Source: Corynebacterium massiliense DSM 45435 (GTDB taxonomy: Bacteria > Actinomycetota > Actinomycetes > Mycobacteriales > Mycobacteriaceae). Taken from it: 64,000 nt of DNA. Below are positions 1-8,374 of the stretch, one piece after another. Below the pieces are notes generated by a model. The model saw only the letters and a list, made by a program, of their open reading frames with translations, had not been told where the DNA came from and searched no databases. Numbering within the stretch: position 1 is the stretch's first letter; each line of letters begins with the position of its first letter. The translations under genes were made by a program, and so were the position numbers. The stretch spans positions 682,001-746,000 of the forward strand of contig NZ_CP063189.1 in assembly GCF_028609805.1 (NCBI RefSeq). The letters are read 5' to 3'.

Positions 1-593
1 CGGAGGGATACCCGGCCTGGTCGACCTCGAAGGTCCCGGTGGCCATCGCGGCACAGCGCGCCGGGGTGGCCGATGCGCACACAATCTCGCAGGCGATCAC
101 CTACTCCGACAATCAGGCTGCGGAGTCCTTGTGGGCTGCGCTCGGCGATCCGGCTGCGGCGGGGGCCGCGGCAAACGAGGTGTTGCGCGACGGCGGCGAC
201 GAAGAAACCACTGTGCAGACTGAAAAGGTGCGCCCCGAATTTACCGCCTTCGGCCAAACCCACTGGGGGCTAGAAAACCAGGCGCGTTTCGCCCACGCGC
301 TACCCGAGATCGCGGGGGCAGGGCCCGTCTTAGAGGCGATGCGCGCTGACGACCCAGCCCAAGCCTATGGCCTGCGCACCCTCGACGGCGCGGCGCTGAA
401 AGGAGGCTGGGGCCCGGACGAAACCGGAGCTTACGACGTCGTGCAGATAGGCCGCGTGCAGCTGGGCGGAAAAGACGTCGGGGTGGCCGTCTATGCCCAT
501 GCCGGCGACGGTACGTACGAGACCGCCCAACAGGAGCTGAGCTACCTGGCTCAGAAAGTTTCCGGGGAAAAATCGGGGACCAGTGCGCACTAA
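1..593 (+). CDS. beta-lactamase-like serine hydrolase, 5' truncated by window
   Basis: The gene runs in from before the window, so the N terminus and any signal peptide are not visible. The frame has its first complete codon at position 3 and stops at 591-593. STSK at 21-32 fits the SxxK nucleophile motif of penicillin-recognising serine enzymes. YSDN at 102-113 fits the SxN motif. KGGW at 399-410 sits where the KTG box is expected, with G in place of T. This layout suggests a class A beta-lactamase-like or penicillin-binding domain. In corynebacteria such proteins are often secreted or lipid-anchored and are not necessarily resistance enzymes. Catalytic competence is uncertain because the third motif is atypical. 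Confidence 0.6.
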   Translation, partial: EGYPAWSTSKVPVAIAAQRAGVADAHTISQAITYSDNQAAESLWAALGDPAAAGAAANEVLRDGGDEETTVQTEKVRPEFTAFGQTHWGLENQARFAHALPEIAGAGPVLEAMRADDPAQAYGLRTLDGAALKGGWGPDETGAYDVVQIGRVQLGGKDVGVAVYAHAGDGTYETAQQELSYLAQKVSGEKSGTSAH

Positions 594-656
594 GCCTGCG
601 AAATAGTCCAGATTCGGTAATGTTCCACACAGCAACCTACAAGAAAGGACGCGATC

Positions 657-1658
657 GTGGCGCATTACGATCTCTACGAGTCTCTCGGCTTGGACACGTC
701 GAGTTCTACCGCTGACCTTGCAAGCCAGCTCGATTCCCGCATCGAGGACCTGCGTTCCCAGGGCGTAACCGATGGGGACGCGCGCATCGAGGAAGTCAAG
801 ACGGCCCGCACCGTGCTTGGCGATGACACCCTTCGTTCCAAGCACGACTCCCGCCTGCAGGACACCAGCGCGCCGGACATGCAGATTTCTGATCTGCTGT
901 CACTGGCTCACACCGGACTCTTCACTGACGAGCAGGCCCAGCAGCCGCAATCGCTGTTCGGCCAGGAAATGCCGTCGGGCCCGCAGGGCTACCCGCAGCA
1001 GGGGCAGCCGCACTACGGCTACTCGCAGCAGGGGCAGCCGCAGCCGGGATTCCCACAGCCGGGATACCCGCAACAGGGGTACTCGCAGCAGAGCGCCTCG
1101 CAGTTCGGCGCGGAGAAGATGAGCAGGCTACTCGCTGACTCGGAGATCGCTGGGGTGAAAGACGCCCCGAAGTCCATCCAGTGGGTCACCATTTTGGGCT
1201 TTGTTGCCGCGGTTCTGTCCGCGTTGTCGGTGCTGATCGCGGCCTTCTGGGTGCGCTCGGTCATCGAGGTAGGCAGCGTGGGCGGCAAGGTGCTGGGCGG
1301 AGTCGCGGGAGACTTCTTCGGTGACGAAATCGGAGACTCCGTCACTGGTTTCTTCGGTGGCAACGATTTCATCGCGCCGCTCATCGCCGCTATCGTGACG
1401 TTCCTTGTCGTGCACGCACTCTGGGGCCTGAGCGCCGCGGGTGCGGCCGCCAAGCCGGCAGGCGACTTCTCGCGTTGGATTCTCATCGCGAAGACCGGCG
1501 TCATGATCATCGCGGACCTCGCAGCCATCATTGGCGGTATGGGCGCGCTCGTCTACTTCATCATCATCCTGCTGCCTATTCACGTGGCCGTGTTGGTTCT
1601 GCTGTGCCTGGGCGGCAGTACCACGTGGTTCAAGACTGGGGCAGCGAGCGCTAGCTAA
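657..1658 (+). CDS. J-domain-like N-terminus, Gln/Pro/Gly-rich linker, polytopic membrane protein
   Basis: The 333-residue protein starts with GTG at 657, preceded by an AAGAAAGGA ribosome site. The first 75 residues resemble a helical DnaJ-type domain (AHYDLYESLGLD start, later RIEEVKTARTVLGDD), but no HPD signature is seen, so Hsp70 stimulation is unlikely. Residues of roughly 105-150 form a low-complexity stretch of repeated QQG/PGY/PQQ units, probably disordered. The C-terminal half contains about four hydrophobic segments with a GGxxGGxxGDxxGD-rich loop between the first two. This architecture recurs in corynebacterial hypothetical proteins of unknown role. The gene stands alone between the truncated hydrolase and a bidirectional terminator. 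Confidence 0.65.
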   Translation: MAHYDLYESLGLDTSSSTADLASQLDSRIEDLRSQGVTDGDARIEEVKTARTVLGDDTLRSKHDSRLQDTSAPDMQISDLLSLAHTGLFTDEQAQQPQSLFGQEMPSGPQGYPQQGQPHYGYSQQGQPQPGFPQPGYPQQGYSQQSASQFGAEKMSRLLADSEIAGVKDAPKSIQWVTILGFVAAVLSALSVLIAAFWVRSVIEVGSVGGKVLGGVAGDFFGDEIGDSVTGFFGGNDFIAPLIAAIVTFLVVHALWGLSAAGAAAKPAGDFSRWILIAKTGVMIIADLAAIIGGMGALVYFIIILLPIHVAVLVLLCLGGSTTWFKTGAASAS

Positions 1659-1680
1659 CCCGCGGGCACGGAAAACACAA

Positions 1681-1722
1681 CAAAGCCGCCGTCTTCCTGG
1701 AAGTGAGGAGGCGGCGGCTTTG
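1681..1722. terminator. bidirectional intrinsic terminator
   Basis: AAAGCCGCC (1682-1690) pairs with GGCGGCTTT (1713-1721). It has A and T tracts on both sides and lies between the convergent membrane-protein gene and rpsR. Confidence 0.8.
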
Positions 1723-1786
1723 TGTGCTTTTACCGTGTCACACTTACCAGCGGCAAAAGTGCGCTGTTGATACCCCGGCTAAATGT

Positions 1787-2035
1787 TTAGCGGGCGGTGA
1801 ACGGCAGGAGAGCCATCTCGCGTGCGTTCTTCACGGCGGTGGCGACCTGGCGCTGCTGGCGCGGGGTCAGGCCGGTGACGCGGCGAGAGCGGATCTTGTG
1901 ACGATCCGAGATGAACAGGCGCAGGGTCTTGGTGTCCTTGTAGTCCACCTTCTCGATGCCCTCTGCCTTGAGCGGGTTCTTCTTGGAACGACGGGTCTGC
2001 TCAGCCCGGAACTTCTTGTGGTTATTGCGCTTCAT
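1787..2035 (-). CDS. rpsR: 30S ribosomal protein S18, cysteine-free form
   Basis: The 82-residue protein is a full-length bacterial S18, which binds S6 and the central domain of 16S rRNA. The conserved core is present ([22 protein letters not shown] split by the usual turn; then [11 protein letters not shown]). It contains no cysteine and so belongs to the zinc-independent type. It is the last gene of the minus-strand run rpmB-rpmG-rpsN-rpsR, with 14 bases between it and rpsN and an AGGGGGAGT-like ribosome site. No second copy is visible here, so whether it is the only S18 cannot be judged. Confidence 0.97.
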   Translation of the reverse strand: MKRNNHKKFRAEQTRRSKKNPLKAEGIEKVDYKDTKTLRLFISDRHKIRSRRVTGLTPRQQRQVATAVKNAREMALLPFTAR

Positions 2036-2049
2036 TGTGCAACTCCCCC

Positions 2050-2355
2050 TTACCAGCTGGACTTGCGAACGCCCGGCAGCTCACCGCGGTGAGCCATGCC
2101 GCGCATGCGGACACGGGAAAGACCGAACTTGCGGAGGTAACCGCGCGGACGGCCATCGTGGGAGTCACGATTGCGCACGCGAACCGGGGAAGCATCCCGC
2201 GGCTGACGGTTCAGTTCGAACTGAGCGTCGAGACGCTCCTCGTCGGTGCTGTTCGGGTTCTTGATGATCTTCTTGAGCTCAGCGCGGCGCTCCGCGTAGC
2301 GGGCGACGATTTCCTTGCGCTGCTCGTTCTTAGCGATCTTGGACTTCTTAGCCAT
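2050..2355 (-). CDS. rpsN: 30S ribosomal protein S14, long cysteine-free form
   Basis: The 101-residue protein has the E. coli-like S14 length, not the 61-residue zinc-ribbon type, and lacks the CxxC pairs of that shorter type. Family landmarks include the MAKKSK start, [14 protein letters not shown] in the middle and [19 protein letters not shown] near the end. It acts in the head of the 30S subunit. It follows rpmG with a two-base gap and precedes rpsR, so all four genes are probably cotranscribed from upstream of rpmB. Confidence 0.97.
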   Translation of the reverse strand: MAKKSKIAKNEQRKEIVARYAERRAELKKIIKNPNSTDEERLDAQFELNRQPRDASPVRVRNRDSHDGRPRGYLRKFGLSRVRMRGMAHRGELPGVRKSSW

Positions 2356-2357
2356 AT

Positions 2358-2522
2358 TTATCGCTCCTCGCGGAATTCGACGTGCTTGCGGGCGATCGGA
2401 TCGAACTTCTTGAGGGTGATGCGATCCGGGTTGTTGCGCTTGTTCTTACGGGTGACGTACGTGTAGCCGGTACCCGCAGTGGACTTCAGCTTGATGATCG
2501 GACGAATATCGTTACGTGGCAT
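2358..2522 (-). CDS. rpmG: 50S ribosomal protein L33, cysteine-free form
   Basis: This small 54-residue gene begins [20 protein letters not shown] and ends with KHVEFREER. The usual cysteine ribbon is replaced by non-cysteine residues, as in E. coli L33. It lies two bases upstream of rpsN and three bases downstream of the rpmB stop, which makes it the second cistron of the ribosomal operon. The protein binds near the E site of the large subunit. Its size, start and stop were worked out directly by translating the minus strand. Confidence 0.96.
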   Translation of the reverse strand: MPRNDIRPIIKLKSTAGTGYTYVTRKNKRNNPDRITLKKFDPIARKHVEFREER

Positions 2523-2525
2523 CTC

Positions 2526-2762
2526 TTACACCTTCTCCCCGCGAGCGCGAATCTTGGCCACGACGGACTCGATGCCGTCGCGGTCGATGATCTTCATGCC
2601 CTTGGTCGACACGTTCAGAGTGATGTGCCGACCCTCGGAGGGCAGGTAGTACCGACGACGCTGAATGTTGGGGTTCCAACGACGCGACGTGCGGCGGTGC
2701 GAGTGCGAGACCTGCTTGCCGAACTGCGGCTTGCGGCCCGTTACCTGGCAAATAGCCGACAT
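2526..2762 (-). CDS. rpmB: 50S ribosomal protein L28
   Basis: The 78-residue L28 has the E. coli-type length. It opens [21 protein letters not shown] and ends IRARGEKV. Only one cysteine is present, so it cannot form the four-cysteine zinc site of the other L28 type. It is the first gene of the four-gene ribosomal operon. An AGGAGAAAG ribosome site lies 8-16 bases before the ATG. No Zur-like palindrome was seen upstream, in contrast to the zinc-starvation paralogue operons of mycobacteria and streptomycetes. Confidence 0.97.
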   Translation of the reverse strand: MSAICQVTGRKPQFGKQVSHSHRRTSRRWNPNIQRRRYYLPSEGRHITLNVSTKGMKIIDRDGIESVVAKIRARGEKV

Positions 2763-2984
2763 GGGTCTTCTTTCTCCTAGCCGCCCACATCTAGAAAGCT
2801 ATTGACAGCACTACCGCGGGTGGCCGTGTGAGGGACGGCCGGGGCGGGCGAAGTCATGCCCGCGACGCGAACGGTGTGAGGGACCGTGCGTTAAACGGTT
2901 GAGCTGCCAAAATGCCGGTAGACGGGGCGAATTGATGATTCTTGTGACAACAGCAAGGGAAAATTCTACAGGCTAGGTGCGCAT

Positions 2985-4004
2985 TTACCTAATCACTGGA
3001 AAGTTGCGCACCGCGCGGGTTTCGTACTTCCCTTTGACAGGCTCAGCATTAGCACCGGAGGCGGTGTCGGCATCAGCGCCGGCTGCCGCGTCAGCGCCCG
3101 CACCGGTGCGGCGTGCTCGTGCGGTGGCCCACCCGATAAGTGCAAGTGCGCCGATGCCGCCGAGTCCCCACCACAGGGCGGAGGGGACGGACTGGGAGTC
3201 CTTGTCCGCGGCATCGTGGGCCTCGGCGTCTTCTGCCTGTGCCGGCTCGGGTTCTATCTCAATGGTCTGCTTGACCCAGTCAGCGACCTCGGCGGTCGGG
3301 GCGAGGATTGCCTCCGGGGAGGTCTGGCTGTCCGGATTATCCGGATCGAACGCCGCGGACAGCACACCGAAGAGCTTGCCGTCTTCGAAGACCGGTCCGC
3401 CGGAATCGCCCGGCTGGAACTGGGAGCCATCGGTCAGCCGCGCCAGCACGGCCTGTTTGCCTTCGTAGAGGGCGAAATCGTTAGTGCCCTTGAGCTCGCC
3501 GTGACCCACGGGCAGCTTCGTGGTCTTGCCACTGCCGTCAGACGACCAGCCGTAGGCCTCGATCTTGCCGTCGCCCTTCACCTCGTCAGATAGCTCGGGG
3601 TACGCGCCGAGATCCATCGACTGCTTGGTGTGGATGAGCGCGAAGTCGCCCGCCGGGGATGTCTGCCAATCGTCGATGTCGACGCGCCGTTGGTCATCAC
3701 CCTGACCGATGCGGACGCTGCCGCCCGGTTTGTCGGCGTTGTCCACGCAGTGGTGGGCGGTAAGAACCCAGTGATCGGCGACGGCGGTGCCGGTGCAGTT
3801 GCCGTCCTTGTCGCCGTTTTCGCCGATTTGCTCGGACACGACGGCGCGGGCCGCGGTGGAGTCATCGGCAAAGTGCTCGCTGACCAGCGCGAGCGCCGGC
3901 ACCGGGGCGGAAGCCAGGACGGCGGCACCGACACTGGCGGCACAAGCGCCGCTGAGGATGCGGTTGCGGGTGTGGGTGCGGGAAGCGGTAAAGCGGGTGG
4001 ACAT
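2985..4004 (-). CDS. secreted, membrane-anchored trypsin-like serine protease
   Basis: The 339-residue protein has a signal peptide (hydrophobic stretch about residues 16-40), then a chymotrypsin-fold domain. The likely catalytic residues are H85 in TAHHC, D120 in GDFALI and S201 in GDSGGP; C70 and C86 could form the disulfide around the histidine. After residue 240 comes an acidic Ala-rich linker, a transmembrane helix (WWGLGGIGALALIGWATA, about 284-301) and a basic tail, so the protease probably faces outward while tethered by its C terminus. The substrate is unknown. It is transcribed away from the ribosomal operon promoter region and lies downstream of the minus-strand membrane protein at 4036. 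Confidence 0.85.
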   Translation of the reverse strand: MSTRFTASRTHTRNRILSGACAASVGAAVLASAPVPALALVSEHFADDSTAARAVVSEQIGENGDKDGNCTGTAVADHWVLTAHHCVDNADKPGGSVRIGQGDDQRRVDIDDWQTSPAGDFALIHTKQSMDLGAYPELSDEVKGDGKIEAYGWSSDGSGKTTKLPVGHGELKGTNDFALYEGKQAVLARLTDGSQFQPGDSGGPVFEDGKLFGVLSAAFDPDNPDSQTSPEAILAPTAEVADWVKQTIEIEPEPAQAEDAEAHDAADKDSQSVPSALWWGLGGIGALALIGWATARARRTGAGADAAAGADADTASGANAEPVKGKYETRAVRNFPVIR

Positions 4005-4035
4005 GGTGCGGAAAATCCTTTCTTAGAAGGTGCAG

Positions 4036-5103
4036 TTATGACGAGTGGGTGGGCGCAAATGCTCGCGCGGTGCGGGATGCAGCCCAGGCGAGTGCTGCTT
4101 CGAGCGGCCCGCGCCGGAAGAAGCTGCGCCACACGGTGCAGAACGTGACGGCCGCGAGCAGGGTGATGGCTGCGAGACCGGGGAAGTAGATCTGGTTGCT
4201 CACCCCGACGACCGCCCCGAAGGACAGAGCGTGGGCGGTGTAGACCGTCAGGCTCATTGCCCCGGTCGCGGCGAACGGGAAGGCGAAAGCCTCAGCCGCG
4301 CCGCGGACAGCGGTCATACACATGGCGATGACCGCGATCGCCCCGCCAGTCGTGGCCACGGTGTCGATGAGGCCGCCGCTGTGGGCGGTGGCATCGACAA
4401 GCGCGTGCACGGGCTGGGTCGACGTGGCCGCGCCGAGGATGTCCCGGGCGGCGATCCCTCCTGCGGCCAGTGCGGCACCGGTACCCGCAACGCCGAGAAG
4501 CGCCGTGCGGGTCCGCCCGACTAGCAGCCGGCCAGCGATGACACCGGCCACCAGGTAGGCGAGCCACAGCGGCAGGGGATAGGGCTCGCGTAGAATGCCC
4601 GGGATGGGGGAGTTCACTGCCCAGAGGTGCACGGCCGCGGCGACGGCAACGAGGGCGACGAACAAGCCGGCAAGTGCCGGAAGGCGCCACCGCGCGATGC
4701 GGGCCAACCCGCCGACGACGTAGCCCAGGCCGGTGACGGTGAGTACGACGACGATGGTGCCGGTGTGCGGGGCCATCACCGTGCCGAGGGCGATGAGGAT
4801 AAGGCCGCGGACAATCACGGCGATGCACCGCCGCCGGCTGCCGTCGGGCTTTCCGCGTCCCATCATGAGGTGCAGCGATACCCCGGAAAGGGCGGCGAAG
4901 AGAGCCGCGGGGAATCCGCTGAAGAGCTCGCCGGCAAGTCCCGGCGGCGGGTAGAGATGCGCGACGATCATGGCAGCCACGGCGATGCCGCGGGCCACGT
5001 CGAGGGCCACGATGCGGCCGGCTCCGGCCCCGGTCCCTGTTCCGGACCCGGCGGCCGCGGACGGCGGCCCGGGGCTATTCGGCTTTTGAGTTGTAGTTGT
5101 CAT
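4036..5103 (-). CDS. polytopic membrane protein, DUF418/DUF1624-like (putative acyltransferase fold)
   Basis: About 355 residues with roughly nine hydrophobic segments. After a Ser/Gly/Thr-rich N terminus the first helix carries RIVALDVARGIAVAAMIVAH, resembling the R-x-x-x-lDxxRG opening of YeiB/DUF418 and heparan-acetyltransferase-like membrane proteins. I chose the ATG at 5101-5103. A TACATT hexamer lies eight bases upstream, a leaderless arrangement, and the residues of the longer frame before this ATG are not obviously protein-like. Acyl or acetyl transfer to an envelope molecule is the family-level guess, but no catalytic residue can be confirmed. The gene is 31 bases upstream of the trypsin-like protease gene and could be cotranscribed with it. 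Confidence 0.55.
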   Translation of the reverse strand: MTTTTQKPNSPGPPSAAAGSGTGTGAGAGRIVALDVARGIAVAAMIVAHLYPPPGLAGELFSGFPAALFAALSGVSLHLMMGRGKPDGSRRRCIAVIVRGLILIALGTVMAPHTGTIVVVLTVTGLGYVVGGLARIARWRLPALAGLFVALVAVAAAVHLWAVNSPIPGILREPYPLPLWLAYLVAGVIAGRLLVGRTRTALLGVAGTGAALAAGGIAARDILGAATSTQPVHALVDATAHSGGLIDTVATTGGAIAVIAMCMTAVRGAAEAFAFPFAATGAMSLTVYTAHALSFGAVVGVSNQIYFPGLAAITLLAAVTFCTVWRSFFRRGPLEAALAWAASRTARAFAPTHSS

Positions 5104-5221
5104 GGATAGGGAATGTAGCGCCCCGGCATGCCAAAAAGCACTGAAACTCATTAACAATAGGCCGCCAAGTTCCTGCCTGGTCACTGCCCGGAAAAGGGTC
5201 TTCCTGAAGGTGAAAGCGGCC

Positions 5222-5431
5222 GCGTCGGCTAGTCGCCGAACGCGAATGTAGGACTACACCGCCTTGCGTGGCAGCTTCGATTGAGCGCGCGAGTTCTTTC
5301 GGGGACGAGTCTTTGAGGATGTAGCCCTAAGCCCCTGCTGCCATCAGGCTGTGAACAAGGTCGGCGTCCGCGGACGTCGGCAGCACCAGCACAGCGATTT
5401 CGGGTAATCGGGCCGCGGGATGTAGGATCAT
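5222..5431 (-). pseudogene. remnant of a NarL/LuxR-type response regulator receiver domain
   Basis: On the minus strand one frame reads RLPEIAVLVLPTSADADLV, then HSLMAAGA, a TAG stop (5329-5327), and GYILKDSSPKELARSIEAA. This is the beta4-alpha4-beta5 part of a receiver domain; KDS is the conserved lysine region. The stop falls where receivers usually have AK/RG, consistent with an AAG to TAG change. There is no phospho-acceptor Asp region, no DNA-binding domain and no kinase gene next to it. From memory C. glutamicum carries an intact two-component pair (cgtR2-cgtS2) at the matching place, next to rpmF, so this is probably its decayed relic. This fragment is the only recognisable content of the 469-base gap between 5104 and 5572 apart from the rpmE2 leader. 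Confidence 0.7.
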
Positions 5432-5572
5432 CCGAGTCGCTGGTACGGGACTTTTCTGTCCATGCCGGCCTTTGTACTTGCAAGAGACCCAACTCGGGCA
5501 CGATCCGCCTTAGCGTTTACCGCTGTGAGCAGGTGGAACCGACCCGAAGTTTCAACCCTGAGGGAATCGATA

Positions 5573-5851
5573 ATGAAGAAGGATATCCACCCGGATTACC
5601 ACCCGGTGGTCTTCCAGGACGCTGGTACCGGTAACCAGTTCCTGACCAAGTCCACCGCGTCCTCCGACCGTACCGTGCAGTGGGAAGACGGCAACGAGTA
5701 CCCGCTCATCGTCGTCGACGTGACCGCCGAGTCCCACCCGTTCTGGACCGGCGCTCAGCGCGTCATGGACACTGCTGGCCGTGTCGAGCGCTTCAACCAG
5801 CGCTTCGGCAAGATGGCTCGCCGGAAGAAGAAGACGAAGGGGGGAGAGTAA
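5573..5851 (+). CDS. rpmE2: 50S ribosomal protein L31 type B
   Basis: The 92-residue protein begins [20 protein letters not shown] and ends with a lysine-rich tail ([11 protein letters not shown]). It lacks the CxxC pairs of zinc-binding L31 and has the type B insertion, so it is the zinc-independent form. I chose the ATG at 5573 because GAGGGA lies about seven bases upstream and the family start MKxDIHP matches. The longer in-frame extension is not conserved-looking. It forms a two-gene operon with rpmF, three bases downstream. Confidence 0.96.
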   Translation: MKKDIHPDYHPVVFQDAGTGNQFLTKSTASSDRTVQWEDGNEYPLIVVDVTAESHPFWTGAQRVMDTAGRVERFNQRFGKMARRKKKTKGGE

Positions 5852-5854
5852 GAA

Positions 5855-6028
5855 ATGGCAACCCCGAAGTTCAAGAAGTCCCGCGCGAACACCCGTATGC
5901 GCCGTTCCACCTGGAAGGCCGACAACGTCGCGCTGCAGGAAGTCAAGATCGACGGCCAGACCGTGCGCATCCCGCGCCGCCTGGTGAAGGCCGCCCAGCT
6001 CGGCCTCGTTGACGTCGAGCAGTTCTAA
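5855..6028 (+). CDS. rpmF: 50S ribosomal protein L32, cysteine-free
   Basis: The 57-residue protein begins [20 protein letters not shown] and ends LGLVDVEQF. The family is usually recognised by the K-x-K-S-R-x-x-x-RR start; the usual central zinc ribbon is absent, leaving [17 protein letters not shown]. This makes L32 the sixth small ribosomal protein in the window without a zinc site. It starts three bases after the rpmE2 stop and is followed by an intrinsic terminator, so rpmE2-rpmF is a discrete unit. Confidence 0.93.
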   Translation: MATPKFKKSRANTRMRRSTWKADNVALQEVKIDGQTVRIPRRLVKAAQLGLVDVEQF

Positions 6029-6040
6029 AACACTCGCGCG

Positions 6041-6107
6041 TTTTCGCCGCCGCCAGTTTCCTCACGTACCGCATTAGTGCGGGGGAGGGAGCTGGTGGCG
6101 GCTTTTC
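6041..6107 (+). terminator. intrinsic terminator after rpmF
   Basis: GCCGCCGCCAG (6046-6056) pairs with CTGGTGGCGGC (6092-6102) with one G-T wobble, followed by a TTTT run. The 35-base loop contains a smaller GTACCGCATTAGTGC imperfect hairpin. Confidence 0.7.
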
Positions 6108-6258
6108 GCGTTTTGGGGTGGGGCGGGTCGTCGTCAAGCACGGCATTCGGGTGACAAAGAACGCAGTTCACGGTAGACAGGAAACGTTCAGAATCCTCTA
6201 GCAGGCTTTGCAGCCCAAACTAAGTCCTGCACCAGATGAAAGCGGCAACATTCGGTCT

Positions 6259-7686
6259 ATGCAAAATCAGCACGATGATGAATTCCGGCGCGATGGCCAG
6301 TCGTACTCCCGCGGCTGGAACGCGCCGCGCGGCAACGGCGACGCCACTGCCTCCCCGTACGCCGGCAACTCGTACCCAGGCGAGAACCGCTCGAGTGAAC
6401 CCCAGCCGGGCGAGGCCAGCGCGGCCTACACCCACACCGCGCCCGGTGACACCGCGGCATGGAGTGCGCACCAGCAGCAGCCGCAACAGGCAGCACCGGC
6501 GCCGGAGGGCCAGACTCCTGCCGGCCCGCAGGTGAGTTCGCCGCAGCCGGCGGCGCCCGAGAAGAAGCGGCGGGGCCTGTCCTGGCCGGGGGCACTGGCG
6601 CTGATGCTCGCCGGCTCGATTGTCTCCGGTATCGGTGCGGGTGCCGCGGTGCAGGCCATGAACAAAGGCAATCACTCCACCGCGACGGTCAACGAGGCGC
6701 TGCACCAGGGCGCGGACAACGACAAAAAGGACGACTCCAAGCCGGCGCCGGCCCCGGCGGAGGGCTCGACCGAGGACGTGGCGGCCAAGGTGACGCCCGC
6801 GGTGGTAGCCATCCAGGTGGCGACGGGGCGCGGGGCATCGGAAGGCTCCGGCTCCATCATCTCGTCGGACGGGTATGTGCTGACCAACCACCACGTCATC
6901 GCCGAGGCCGCCCAGCGCGGGCAGGCGGAGATTCGCGTGACGCTCAACGACGGCTCCAAGCATGGGGCCGAATATGTCGCCTCCGATCCGAATACGGACG
7001 TTGGCGTCATCAAGATCAAGGACGGCAAGGACCTGCCCACCTTGAAGTTCGGCGACTCGGACGGCCTGCGCGTGGGCCAGGAGGTCGTCGCGGTCGGTTC
7101 GCCGCTCGGCCTGAACGCGACAGTGACCTCCGGCATCGTCTCCGCGCTCAACCGCCCGGTCCGCGCCGCACAGGACGGCGGGGAGCTTTCGCTTATCGAT
7201 GCCGTGCAGACCGACGCCGCCGTCAACCCCGGCAACTCCGGCGGCCCGCTGGTGGACATGGACGGCAACATCGTCGGCATGAACTCGATGATCGCCTCGC
7301 TGTCCGCCCAGTCCGGCCAGCAGGACGCGTCCGGCTCTATCGGGTTGGGCTTTGCGATCCCGTCGAACTTTGCCAAGCGCATGGCGGACGAGCTCATCAA
7401 CAACGGTGAGGTCAAGCACCCGATGCTCGGCGTCAAGGTCGATGCCCGCAACCCGGTCGACGGCGGCGCCTACGTCGTTGACGTGGAACCCGGAAGCCCG
7501 GCGGACAAGGCGGGCATCGAGCGCGGGGATGTGATTACTCGGGTAAACGATCGCCTCGTGGAAGATTCCGATACGCTTATCGCTGCAACGCGTTCGAAGG
7601 AATTTGGCGCGACCGTCACCCTCGAGGTGGCGGATCCCGACGGCGAAAACCGTCATGAAGTAGAGGTAACCCTGTCCGACGAGTAA
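6259..7686 (+). CDS. HtrA/DegP-like membrane-anchored serine protease with PDZ domain
   Basis: The 475-residue protein has a polar Gln/Pro-rich cytoplasmic tail (1-105), one transmembrane helix (about 108-133), a trypsin-like domain and a C-terminal PDZ domain (about 395-472). The likely catalytic residues are H212 in TNHHVI, D247 in NTDVGV and S327 in GNSGGP. Proteases of this class cleave or chaperone damaged extracytoplasmic proteins and often feed envelope-stress signalling. I prefer the ATG at 6259; a longer frame starts with TTG at 6208 but that stretch is not family-like. The gene sits between rpmF and the MogA-like gene, as it does from memory in C. glutamicum. Confidence 0.9.
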   Translation: MQNQHDDEFRRDGQSYSRGWNAPRGNGDATASPYAGNSYPGENRSSEPQPGEASAAYTHTAPGDTAAWSAHQQQPQQAAPAPEGQTPAGPQVSSPQPAAPEKKRRGLSWPGALALMLAGSIVSGIGAGAAVQAMNKGNHSTATVNEALHQGADNDKKDDSKPAPAPAEGSTEDVAAKVTPAVVAIQVATGRGASEGSGSIISSDGYVLTNHHVIAEAAQRGQAEIRVTLNDGSKHGAEYVASDPNTDVGVIKIKDGKDLPTLKFGDSDGLRVGQEVVAVGSPLGLNATVTSGIVSALNRPVRAAQDGGELSLIDAVQTDAAVNPGNSGGPLVDMDGNIVGMNSMIASLSAQSGQQDASGSIGLGFAIPSNFAKRMADELINNGEVKHPMLGVKVDARNPVDGGAYVVDVEPGSPADKAGIERGDVITRVNDRLVEDSDTLIAATRSKEFGATVTLEVADPDGENRHEVEVTLSDE

Positions 7687-7759
7687 GTTACGAGTCGGAC
7701 TACGAACACATATACCGCGCCCCGACCGCGGCGGTAGCGGCGAGCACGTCAGGAGAACG

Positions 7760-8374
7760 ATGTCGAATAAGAAAGCGTCCCAGACCGACACGTCGCAACC
7801 GCTGGTCGAGCGGGAAATTCCTGACGATCTGATGAATATCGCGGAGCCGGACGCGGAGTTCCTCATCGCGAGTGAGAAGGAGGGGCGCGTTCCCACCCAA
7901 CGGCGCGCGCTCGCTGTGGTGGTCACCGATCATCCGGACGCGCAGCCGCAGGACACCTCCAAGCTGCTCACCGAGTTGCTGTCCGAGGCCGAATTCCAGG
8001 TCGACGGCGTGGTGACCGTGAAGGCGAAGAAGTCGAAGATCCGTCAGGCCATTGAGACCGCCGTCGTCGGCGGGGTGGATCTCGTGGTGACTATCGGCGG
8101 CACCGGCGTCGGCCCGCGCGATAAGACCCCGGAGGCCACCGCGGCTGTGTTGGATAAGCAGCTGCCGGGCGTGGCACAGGCGCTGCGCTCGTCCGGGCAG
8201 GCGTGCGGTGCGGTGGACGCCTGCGTGTCGCGCGGCGTGTCCGGTATTTCCGGCTCGACCGTGGTGGTCAATCTCGCGCCGTCGCGCGCCGCCCTGCGCG
8301 ATGGCATGGCCACCCTGCCGCCGCTGGTGCACTTCCTCATCACCGAGCTGCAGAAGCACTCGCTCGATGGGTAA
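7760..8374 (+). CDS. MogA/MoaB-family molybdopterin-binding domain protein
   Basis: The 204-residue protein has a 45-residue acidic N-terminal extension and then a MoCF-fold domain. The signature TIGGTGVGPRDKTPEATAAVL (split here as TIGGTG and PRDKTPEA) is well preserved. Two other family positions look altered: the segment usually read as V-P-D-D/E near the second strand is VDGVVTVKAKKSK, and the usual NLPGxP turn is NLAPSRAAL. It may therefore not be an active molybdopterin adenylyltransferase. It has an AGGAG ribosome site six bases before the ATG and overlaps the next small gene, so the two are probably translationally coupled. Confidence 0.75.
   Translation: MSNKKASQTDTSQPLVEREIPDDLMNIAEPDAEFLIASEKEGRVPTQRRALAVVVTDHPDAQPQDTSKLLTELLSEAEFQVDGVVTVKAKKSKIRQAIETAVVGGVDLVVTIGGTGVGPRDKTPEATAAVLDKQLPGVAQALRSSGQACGAVDACVSRGVSGISGSTVVVNLAPSRAALRDGMATLPPLVHFLITELQKHSLDG

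Noticed and set aside
2763..2984. Zur box before the ribosomal operon
   Set aside because: No TGAnAAnnnTTnTCA-like palindrome was found in the 222 bases upstream of rpmB; only a possible promoter and the SD sequence are seen.
5104..5184. Extended N terminus of the membrane protein starting with GTG at 5184
   Set aside because: The added residues are not typical of the family and the TACATT hexamer before the ATG at 5103 would lie inside the coding sequence.
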